Positions 51,405 to 64,000 of a DNA stretch of 64,000 bases are shown here, piece after piece. This DNA is from Kudoa neothunni (lineage: Eukaryota; Cnidaria). The number at the start of each line of letters is the position of its first letter. Within the stretch, counting starts at the first letter, position 1. Location of the stretch: the NCBI GenBank assembly GCA_964304625.1, contig OZ199838.1, forward strand, positions 744,001-808,000, written 5' to 3'. The position numbers and the translations under genes were made by a program. The notes beneath the pieces are model-generated. The model was not told where the DNA came from. It did not search any database and worked only from the letters and a program-made list of their open reading frames with translations.

Positions 51405-53549
51405 CAGAGGTCTTTAAACTTCTTGTGGCTAGGCCGCATTGACAACTTAAACCGAAAAAACTTGAAAATCTAAATAAGTGCGCATACGAAATTCTTAGAG
51501 GCGAGATAATACAAATAAATAAGTATAACAGAAACAATAATAAGTTTATTTTCTATTATGTGGGTAATGAAGCAGTTTCATATCTGATATAATAACATCC
51601 CTTTGTGGCGTGAATCTTGACGTCCCTATCATCAATATTGAATTTAAGTGTTCGTCAGACAACTGTGTTCTGTTCTGTATGCGGATTTCACATATTTCAT
51701 TTTTGAGAATGTTTTCTCGCGCAAATAAGTTGTGGTAGGTAAATATTGATATGTATATCTACTAGCACAAGTTAAAAGATTCGGAAAATCATGACGAGAC
51801 AAAAGCTTATAAAATTATAATAAATTGTTTTCATTATATTTACGTTTGTATATTTCATTTGCAACTGTGCAGGTAATTGGTCGATGTAACATCTAAAAGG
51901 ATTTCCTATTATTAAATATTCGAGGAAATTGTCTCAGTATCATTGAAACGCTTATCTAACTGCTGCATTAAATTTGGAAGAGTGTCTTGGATGGCAACAG
52001 TTGAAAAAGATACATTACTTTGTTGGGCGTACTTTTCACAGCGTAATATATGAGTGAAACAATTAATATTTAATTGTGAATTAAATAAAATAAATTTCTG
52101 TTGAAACGCTTCCATTAATGAGTACACATCGTTTATTAACAAAGTTTCACCTTGGAATTTAGGATTGAAATCGTTCAGGTGTAATGTCAAATTTGCAAAA
52201 AAAGCCCATTTCTGTCTTAAATAAAAGAATCGACTTAAAACCTTTCCACAGCTAAGCCACCTCACATTTGTGTTATATGGCAAATCCGAGTGTTCTACAA
52301 TTCTACATTTGAATCTTTTAAAAATTCTTTAAATTGTCTATGATGGAGTCCATTCCATGTTACCGGATAAAAATAACAGTGGAAACCAAGGGATTTAATA
52401 CTGATGACAGATCTATATTCTTTCCACAGAGATCTTGTTGATGAGTAATACATTGAAGCGCCAAAGATTTTTGTCCGTCTAAGCCTTTAATTTTTCCACT
52501 CATATTTCTACACTCATTAGTAGTGATGCGTATAGGTTAATTCCAGCTTAGATTAAAATTATGGAATGACTTTTCAATCTCTTTAAATAGATCGAGATCC
52601 CTTGTAGTTCCAGTTCCATACATGCTATGTACAAAGAGGAGTTCCTCTGTAGCTTTCAACCTGATATTTCCCCTCTAATGAAAAATAACTGTTGAGAGGT
52701 GTTTGAAATATCAGTGGATTCATACAGTGGGATAGAAAAGCAGACAAATTTCTCTATTTTATCTCATAATTACGAAATAATATTTTCACCAATATTCTTC
52801 ACTCTAAGACTTATTGTGTGTGTGCCGAAAGATTTTATCAGCAAATGATTTTCCTTTTTTCGGCTAACAAATAGACCAAGCGAAAACTAACCCTTGTAGC
52901 TAGCCGATTCATTTTTTTTGCAAAATTTTTTTGAAGATCAATTGCCTCTACAAAATATTATTTTTTAATGTTCTGGACTTCTCCGTTCAAACAATTCCAT
53001 TGTTTTTAAATACTCCGGCGAATATTAAATTCTTTCAGTATTGCGATAGTGTTGTCACAAATAACACTATTGCTTTGTTGCCCAATTTGTTAATAAAGTA
53101 CTCTGTGTTCCACCAATCGTTAAATATTTGGCATTCAAGGTCGATTTTTCTTATTCTTCCATAATCCATCATTCGCACACGATGAATCGAAGAGACGGGC
53201 GTGAAAACGAACACAGGTCAACGAGAATGATTGAAACCCCTGATTGTTACACGTGTCATTAAACAGTCATTTAACCAATAAAAGATTCTATATTTAAATC
53301 AAAATTTGAAATACGAATAAAGGGTAATATTAGTATACGAGTATCGAGAAGGTAAACTTTTCAATGTTTATGATTAAGTTTAATAATAATTACAATAACA
53401 ACTTAATTATGAATGCAACAAACAATTGTTATGCGAGTTTTTTACCATTTATTTGCAAAGTAAAACTAATTAACTAAATTTTACGTCATTATGGAAACGT
53501 CATTGGGCCGGATTGAAAATATTGGCGGGTCATAATTTTGAGACCCCTG
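51405..53549 (-). mobile_element. hAT (Charlie/ZBED5-like) transposon relic of complete length
   Basis: A 2,145-base element flanked by identical 8-base duplications (gtttaatc). Its ends are CAGAGGTC and, inverted, CAGGGGTC, typical for this hAT group. The minus strand starts near 53180 with MMDYGRIRKIDLECQIF, a remnant of the N-terminal zinc-finger region with its Cys lost. It continues with IAEK-type helices, then a segment near 52650-52500 (CRNMSGKIKGLDG, then CITHQQDLCGK). At 52283-51912 comes NVRWLSCGK and VLSRFFYLR, and the C-terminal KTFSKMKYVKSAYRTQLSDE is near 51690. GTF2IRD2, ZBED5 and SCAND3 derive from the same type. Many stops and frame changes are spread over its length, so it is inactive. 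Confidence 0.88.
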
Positions 53550-53557
53550 GTTTAATC
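53550..53557. repeat. 8-base target-site duplication, right copy
   Basis: Exact repeat (gtttaatc) of 51397-51404, immediately after the cccctg end of the hAT relic. Confidence 0.85.
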
Positions 53558-54480
53558 TAAAAAAATTGTCCGCTACATATTATACAAATATTGGTAGTTA
53601 TTAGAGTTTAAATGAATATATGAGAAGATAAAATAATATCGAATATAATTAAAATGAAAGAGTTTAAATTTGAATTATCAAAATATTTTCTATCTTTTAC
53701 TGAAGAAAATTTATTCGATCGTATAATTCATTAATATTGTTGTGGAAGTTTCAACATAAATGCCACTAATTTTTGTATTCTCTAAAAGTATTCTTTTTGA
53801 TATTTAACGATATATGGACGAATAGTCATTAAAATACAATTACAACATTACAACTGAGCAATAATTGTATCAAAAGGAAAATAATCATATTCCTAAAAGA
53901 TTTTACATCAAGAAATATTTCGATGTTGTTACTTAATTAAGAGAGTGTGTCTAACAAATTCAGGTTGTTGTACTCAACTTAGGTAAAATTCTTTCTAGTT
54001 TATTAAATAATCAATTCTTAGAGAATAATGCACTTGATTACAAAGTGAATAGTTTAAATTGTATTTTTCGACGTAAACAAAAACTATTCTATATTGATTA
54101 TTGATTCATATACCAGTTTTTTGAATTTGTTTTAAATTTCTCAATAATAAAAAATAATGCTATATTCATTATTTAAAAAATATTATTTATTGTTTTCGGT
54201 TATTAGCATTTTTCTGCGATGATAAACATAAAAAAAACACATATAGGTAATGCATTAATTCTTAGCGCGTGCCCCGAGGGAGTTCAATATTTGCACCTCA
54301 AATAGTCACCATCTACGTATTATTTATTTTCGGTTGTCAACATACAGTATTTAGAAAGAACACGAATTCTTGTGTTCATTTTAAGACAATGACCTACCTA
54401 TGCTAAGATGCATTTTTATGGAAATTTTAAAAGATATTTAAAATCACTCCATATTAACATTTGTACTTACACTCTGGGTC
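53558..54480. other. Non-coding stretch left of the assembly gap
   Basis: A+T-rich with no exon. In particular, there is no sign of the first membrane domain or first Walker A motif expected upstream of the ABCC exons to the right of the gap. Confidence 0.5.
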
Positions 54481-54680
54481 NNNNNNNNNNNNNNNNNNNN
54501 NNNNNNNNNNNNNNNNNNNNNNNNNNNNNNNNNNNNNNNNNNNNNNNNNNNNNNNNNNNNNNNNNNNNNNNNNNNNNNNNNNNNNNNNNNNNNNNNNNNN
54601 NNNNNNNNNNNNNNNNNNNNNNNNNNNNNNNNNNNNNNNNNNNNNNNNNNNNNNNNNNNNNNNNNNNNNNNNNNNNNNNN
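54481..54680. other. Assembly gap of exactly 200 N
   Basis: The round length suggests a placeholder of unknown true size. The ABCC gene to its right is cut inside the first nucleotide-binding domain. Confidence 0.95.
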
Positions 54681-57657
<2,977 letters not shown>

Positions 57658-59352
57658 CAATTTAATTTCCGTTAATTTTTCTTATTATATAAATTGAATA
57701 CACTCGTATACTCGTATGTTAGATTTAAAATATATTTCTTCTAATAGTGAATTTAATAATTTAACTATTAGGAAAGTCTTCTTATAATTTTCAATACGTG
57801 TTATCTCTATTCCAATATAAAAATATACATTTATGATGGAATTAAATGTATTATTGAAGGTTAAATTACATTCCTCGGTTTCATTATAGTTTTTTTTAAA
57901 TTTTACCCTTCTTTTTTCTAATGTTGTAATTTTACTACTCGTTATGAACTTTATGGGTGCTTAATTTTATCTCTTGAGTTTAAAATTATTAAACCCAACC
58001 TGAAAATAAGGTCTTGTGATTGATATATGATAATAAGATAACAAGAAGTTGGTTTTTTATATAATACTTAGCGGAATATTCCGAGTCAGGTTATTCCAGA
58101 GAAAACATGTGAATAATTGATTTTTGACGATTTATTTCAGTATTTTTTTCAATTTTCACTTTAAAAGCTTATTGAACATAATCTGTTCCATGGAAAAAGA
58201 TAGCAGTGATGTCACTCGTTTTAAATGATTCTCAATTATCCCTTTACTTCTAATTTAGTAAATTTCAGGCTTAGCATATCAAGCCTTCGCTATGTAGTGA
58301 TATTATTTATTTGTTCATGATTATTTTTATAATTTCATCTAATTAGCAAATATTGTAATTTTTAAATAAACGACCCATTCTAGATTCAAGGAATTTATAC
58401 CAATTTCCTTGATTAATAATTATACTTAAAATTGGATATAGAAGAACCTACTATTTAATTATGTCTAGACGGATATTCAGGAAGCCATACAACCGTTATA
58501 ATAAAACTTTCGATAAAATTAATAAATTTTATTATAAATACATCTAGATTGATATGTGAGGATAAATTACAAACATATTTTTCATAATTACTATCATTTT
58601 TTTCGCTAGTTACGAGAAATGACATATTGAGACGATTAACTTACTTTAAAATGATAAAATTAATTATGTTCCAAAAAGTATAATTCATAATGGAATACAA
58701 GTGCCAAACGAATTTTTTACAAAGTTATTATTTATTAATAAAAAAATAATTTCCTAAATTTATATAATCCAATTATCTATTTTCAATGTTAGTAATAATA
58801 AAATATGCCGTACATTAGTTGTATGAAGAAATTAATCCTTTCTGGGTTAATATGGAATTATTTGCGATCCCATAATAGAATATTTTCTCATTCACACGTA
58901 TAATAATTTGAATTTATGTTTGTTTCATAATATTTTAAATTTTTTTATCACAGTAATTTTATATTTTTCAAAAAGAATTAAATAAAGTTAACTTATTATT
59001 TCTTGTGTGTCATTGCCAACATATTACGACATAAGATCTAAAAATTTATTAATCCCAGTTTTAATAATTAGAAAACAGTATCCTAATTATTGATAACAGA
59101 AAAATTCGTTAAGTAATTCTCTTAGGTAAATAATCCTATAATTTTGCGATAATTTTTCAACGATTCTGTGCACATGCGCAAATATAAATTTAGGTAATAT
59201 TTCATTAAAATTTTTAATCACAATTCGATTTTTGTAATTGTAACATTGTATATTTTACCTAAAATATTATATACAATAAACTTTAAATTAAAATTAGATA
59301 TTTTCACAAAAATATGAAAGAAAAAACATAATATTAACGTCCTCAAAGAATA
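57658..59352. other. A+T-rich intergenic region
   Basis: No exon recognised between the convergent ABCC and orphan membrane-protein genes. It should contain both 3' untranslated regions. Confidence 0.45.
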
Positions 59353-62232
59353 TTATAGGTTTACTTCGAAATTGTAACTATGATCCTTCCTAGAGTATAT
59401 CCAACGTTTTAGCTGCTTTCTTTTTAAAATCAGAAAGGATCCAATAATCACAATTAGCGCTAATATTATTCCGAGTAGAATCCTAATTGATTTGTGAGAA
59501 TCGTAAAAATAAACATTGTTACTTTATCTCTTCCTTTAATCTAAATTTATGTTATAATAATTCACTAAGAATTCAATAACCTTGCCCAGGGATTTGAACT
59601 TTTGGCTTCACCTAAAAATGGATATTAAACCAAATATTAATTAAATATATTCTACCCATCATAATTTGAGCTAGTCCGAATACGGTTTGATCTTCATTGT
59701 AATAAACTGTCAAAAGATAGCTTTGGTTTACGCTCACATTGTGGATGGAAAAACTAATACACCAAGGTAGCTGATTACCACAATCATCCTTTGTAGGTTC
59801 GAAACATTGTTTTTCTAGGTAAAATTTACCAACAACAATTTTTCTCAATTCCCAAACGCATTTATCATCAGCGGTGGTTTTAATGTTGGGCGCTACTGCC
59901 TTGACCTTAAGTGTGTTTTCATGACGTTCCACCGAAACATTGATAATTTTCGATTTATTTTCTGGTCTTTCCGGTATTTTTGCTATAAATTTTAAAATTA
60001 ATTTCATTCGCAAATTTAAAAAAAAACAAATAAAACTCATAATGATGTGAAATTCTTGATAAATTTGAGTTTAACGTGATTACTTGGTGGATAATTCGTA
60101 CAAATTCTTTCCGATATTTCTACATTAGGTGTTACACACATATTGAAATCGTCTAGTTGATTAAATCGATCAATAAATATAAATTTTTCACAGGAGATTG
60201 ACTCTAAACACGATACTAGATTTTCGTTAGCTCCCTCTAGGTTGGTCTCTGATCCCTCGTCGTTTATGGGACTCCCAGGTTTTATATCTATCGGACAATT
60301 ATAAATCAAGGTGTATTCTCTTCCTTGTTTAACAAAAACTTCATAATGGCACAATATATTTGTAACATTTCCATATAAAAAGTTTCCATCTATTTCAATC
60401 CTATCGCTGGAATGGTTGTGTTCGAGTTGGAGACCTCCATTAACTATATATAGTAATAATTAACAATTTAATTAATAATTGTTAAACACATTTTATTATT
60501 AAATCCTCGTGCAGAATATTGAACACTAATTTAATTTCATAGTTGACTGTGGGAATAATTCCTGTTATTATACGTTCGTCGCTACACATATTAGGACAAG
60601 AATTATTGGAACAGGAGACTTCATGATAAAGGTGGCTATTCATTAGGCTAACATAGTAAGTACAAAAAGGTGACATCCTAATAAATCTTGAAAAGTTTTC
60701 AGGTGGTATTATTTTAATATTTTCTTCCGTATCGGTCAACGAAAACTCGAATGGAAATGAAATAATATCACCCTCTTAATTATTGATATAAAACAATAGA
60801 AATGAATGAATAATAGTTACTTTGTCTGTAATAGAATTTTTCTTCATACTCCGGAAAATCATCAATATCGGAGATCATTGAAAGTATATAAGGGACTGAT
60901 AGAATAAATATATCCTGCAATGTAAGTAACGAACAAGAATCATCACAAGTCCGGTCGGACCCACAAAGCACATCATTCGCATAATCAGGTTTGATTATAT
61001 TGGCCTGATAATATCTAAATCGGCATCTATTATATTTTATTTCTTCGTTCGTAGGTTTAAAAAGTGTTGCATCTATAACCAAACCCTTTTCTTTATTTAA
61101 TGGTATAATATCATTTGTTTTAGTTAGAATATTACTGAAAACTAAAAAAATTAAAATTGCATTTTTCTCATTAAAAATACCAAATTTTGTATCCATATAT
61201 CCTGAATCTGGATCAGTCAAATCTTGATGTCTTGATTTAATCAATATTTGCACGATAGAATATTTATGTCCTAGTTTTAATCGAATATAACGAAATGGGC
61301 CGTAACATTCTTTAGAACTATCCGTGCCACATTTTGTATTATATTCCGCGGGGAATGTATTATTCTTAGCGAAATGTCTTACGCTGAAATGAAAAATATC
61401 TGCGGTAAATGAATTATCGGGTATCATATCGTAGGTATGTTTTCCAGATATAAGTTCATACGTTATTCGAAATTGTGGCTTGTATATTTCAATATTATTT
61501 CGCATATATGAATTGGGTATGTGATATAAAAAAGAAGGAAAAGTTTCACATCTCATTTCAAAATATGTGAGCAACGTATCGAATGTGACCAGATTTTCTT
61601 TATTGTAATGTTCACAATCGATTCCCGCACCTCCATTAGCACAAATGATATTGCCACAATAGATAGGACACGAAAGTGGAGGGCATGTTTTGGTTTTTAA
61701 TCGAAGACCTGAATAACTTGACTCTATTGTTATTTCCGGGCTGATAAGTATTGCTAATATAACACATAATGCATATTTCCATTTAAATTAGTTACGAGTA
61801 TGAAATCCGAATACGAATGTTTTGGTTAAACCGGAGGGGGTTGAACTTGTGTATACATAAACAAAGCGTTCTTTTGGTGGAAAAATATAAAAAGGCAAGT
61901 ATTCTCCATCCCTGCATTTAAATCTCAAGATGGTTGATTTTTGTTTATCACCAATATCTTTCAGTGCATAGAATGTAGATTCGCCTCTTTTAGTTATGAT
62001 CATTCGACGCAATTCGCAAAATTTTTCTGGATCATCATTATCGTAGATTACAAAGTGTAGAAAATTTTCTTTTTTTATTTTTTCACCCGCATAAATCAAC
62101 TCAACCGAATGATCGATTGTATAAGAACCTTTGAAAAGACTGCTCATATCTAAAGCAGAAATGTAAGTTATGAAAATAGAACATTTGAAGAATACACAGA
62201 AGTAAACCGAAATATTTGGAATATAGTTCCAT
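59353..62232 (-). CDS. Type I membrane protein of unknown family, eight exons
   Basis: Exons on the minus strand: 62232-62196, 62149-61796, 61753-60821, 60774-60490, 60443-60084, 59982-59656, 59611-59581 and 59521-59353. All phases agree and give 831 residues. Five introns are 42-46 bases. The start exon is the least sure part: the short model gives only a weak signal (YFGLLLYMSSLF). The long ectodomain has repeated Cys clusters (CPPLSCPIYCGNIICANGG, CGSDRTCDDSC, CSNNSCPNMC), which suggest repeated modules. C-terminal to these a transmembrane helix (RILLGIILALIVIIGSFLIL) is followed by a basic 23-residue tail (KRKQLKRWIYSRKD) without a kinase or phosphatase domain. Segments such as YGPFRYIRLKLGHKYSI recall the last strands of fibronectin III modules of receptor phosphatases. 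That is only an impression. It could be an adhesion or decoy receptor. Confidence 0.75.
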
Positions 62233-63540
62233 TGTCTAACACGATAACAATGATAGTTTTGATTTATCAATCTCGTTAACAGTTTGATTAATATTTGTTA
62301 ATTGGATTAATAATAAAATAATCCAATATAAATATATTAATTAAATTATTAATATCACCCATGATAAATCGTTCTGATCAGACAATTTCTACAGCTTCTA
62401 TGAGTGTGATATTTAAAGTTAAATCATATACTGCCAAATATTTACCTTAAATTAGACATTATTTTGTGATCAATTTATGTTTAACATAAAATATATTATT
62501 TTTAATGATAACAATAATATTAATATTTATATATAAACTTTATTTTGACAAGAAAAAAACATTCAGAAAGAATATTTACGTATTTCCAAATATTAACAAA
62601 ATATGTAAATTACTTAATCTTAATAATAATGTGAGAGATTTTTTAGCCAATTTTTATATTGTTTATAATCTAACAATAATAGTTGTAAAGATTGTTCTAG
62701 TTAATATTCATAACATTATGACTAAAATAGCACAGGTAATCTATTTCGAGATAATAATAGTTTATACATATCTACATAGATAATGATGTAATTTACTACT
62801 ACTACTACCACTACTACTACCTTGGGGATTCTAATAAGATCAATTAATGACCTTTAATTACTACTTTTTGGATCCTTCGGGTGCTTTATCAATAGTCATA
62901 TTAGTTATATTTATTCTTTAATATTTTCAATTTAATTTATGTTAACATAATTAAAATTATAAGATAAATTAATATTTATTGAAATATAATCTTTTAAAAA
63001 TAATGAAAAATTAAAATATTTAGCAAATCAATTATTAATAATATTTATAGAAAATCAAATAAAATTAAACTACACAATAGAAGAAACAAGAAACCTCCTA
63101 TTACGCACATGTATGTCAATGTGTAAACCAGGAATAGCAATTTCACACACTTTTTAAAAACCTACTTATTTAGAATATTGATTGGTCATTATTTATATAA
63201 TGTTTCTTATAATTTTTTAAACAAAATATTTATAAAAATTATTTAAAAAGTTGCGAAATAAAGTAACGATGAGTCACGTGATTTGCCAATTTCTTGTACT
63301 TCATGTTTATTATTTAGTTAAGTCGATATTTAATGACAAGAAACTTCTATAACTATATCTATTGCCTAATAGTACAATATTACTTTATTATTAATTCTTA
63401 TTTATCATTAATTATTACGAAAGCCACTAAACTAATGACCCAAAAACTGCCTCTGTATCACGTTTAAAATATCTTTTATCCCGACTCTCCATGACATCGT
63501 AGAGATGAAAAATAAAATGATCAAAACCTATAAGTATTTT
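62233..63540. other. Intergenic region upstream of the orphan membrane protein
   Basis: A+T-rich. Holds the trinucleotide repeat at 62794-62820. The open frame at 62505-62783 is Ile/Asn/Lys-rich low-complexity and not considered a gene. Confidence 0.45.
62794..62820. repeat. (TAC)n microsatellite
   Basis: A run of tac/act triplets with one interruption (ccac). Confidence 0.9.
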
Positions 63541-63559
63541 TATAATCTAAAAATAGAAA

Positions 63560-64000
63560 TTATTTGCATGCAGGGTAATTTCATTCTGTTGATGACGATA
63601 TACATATGAGTGGATTGCGTGGGTATGAAGCAAAAAGATTGTGGTAAACGCCGTCAGAATAGTCAATATGAGAAATTAATTATTCGATGAAAAGGGTTTA
63701 CCTTCATGTGCAATTCGTGGTGGGTTTCGTTATTTCAAAAATAGTTCCAACATTTAAAGATAAAATTTTATTAAATATTTTGCGGGTGCTATTCCTGAAA
63801 CTATTTCAGAGTGAATCAATCAAAACAGAACATTTTTTAAGACACTGAAAATTTTATTTCCAATGTAGACGAAACTGCCTTATTCTATCAATAGCAACGA
63901 GGGGAATATTTCACATAATGTTGAAAAATAGTTTTTTGATGTTAAGGGGTTTACCGAGTTTTAATTACCTTTCAAAAATTATTATATAGTTAACTGACCT
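63560..64000 (+). mobile_element. Probable pogo/Tigger-type transposase fragment at window edge
   Basis: The plus strand near 63860-63885 encodes SNVDETALFYQ, very close to the N-x-DET-x-LFY motif around the first catalytic Asp of pogo/CENP-B-type DDE transposases. The preceding 200 bases have matching general character (FAGAIPETISE in another frame), but frames are broken. The element runs out of the window. Confidence 0.45.

Noticed and set aside
61788-61800. In-frame stop separating two long open frames in the 59-62 kb gene, at first taken as two genes
   Set aside because: A 42-base GT-AG intron (61754-61795) removes the stop and keeps phase, matching the other 42-46-base introns of this gene.
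62505-62783. 92-residue open frame upstream of the orphan membrane protein
   Set aside because: Ile/Asn/Lys-rich low-complexity translation with no motif or splice support.

Overview
This 64 kb window is nuclear DNA of an animal with a very A+T-rich genome (roughly three quarters A+T by eye). Genes are sparse and small, and they are cut by GT-AG introns that are mostly only 33-100 bases long. Most single reading frames are therefore exon fragments, and the genes appear only when exons are joined by splice site and phase. The mix of genes (Kunitz inhibitor, SLC46-type transporters, an ABCC transporter, the augmin subunit HAUS1) and of DNA transposons (Merlin, hAT, piggyBac, Tc1/mariner, pogo-like) fits a metazoan. 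A myxozoan (parasitic cnidarian) is my best guess. That is inference from genome style, not proof.

Layout. 1.1-3.1 kb (+): a six-exon gene of unknown family. 4.2-8.05 kb (-): an old BED-type hAT element with a long 3' region. 9.16-10.5 kb (+): a secreted five-Kunitz protein. 14.4-16.0 kb (+): an SLC46-like transporter. 17.66-18.5 kb (+): a Merlin relic. 18.7-20.1 kb (-): a piggyBac relic. 21.5-22.06 kb: the 3' end of a second hAT family, followed by a 69-base palindromic mini-element. 22.96-24.02 kb (+): a small secreted Cys-containing gene. 26.1-27.0 kb (-): a Tc1/mariner relic. 28.5-29.7 kb (-): HAUS1. 30.0-32.9 kb (+): two further Merlin relics. 32.9-41.5 kb: a gene desert. 41.5-43.15 kb (-): a second SLC46-like transporter. 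43.66-44.16 kb (-): another Tc1/mariner relic. 44.5-47.5 kb (+): a second, internally deleted copy of the BED-type hAT element. 51.4-53.55 kb (-): a complete-length hAT relic with an intact 8-base target duplication. 54.48-54.68 kb: a 200-N assembly gap. 54.68-57.66 kb (+): the 3' half of an ABCC transporter. 59.35-62.23 kb (-): an eight-exon type I membrane protein of unknown family. 63.5-64 kb: a probable pogo-like fragment at the window edge.

There is no operon-like organisation. The host genes look like independent loci with membrane, secretory and spindle roles, separated by transposon debris. No CRISPR array, rRNA, recognisable tRNA, or retrovirus-like or capsid-bearing element was seen. 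The most informative results are the HAUS1 reconstruction, the one-exon-per-domain Kunitz gene in which most domains have lost a disulfide, the eight-exon orphan receptor-like protein, the hAT insertion with perfect target duplication, and the paralogous SLC46 pair in inverted orientation.
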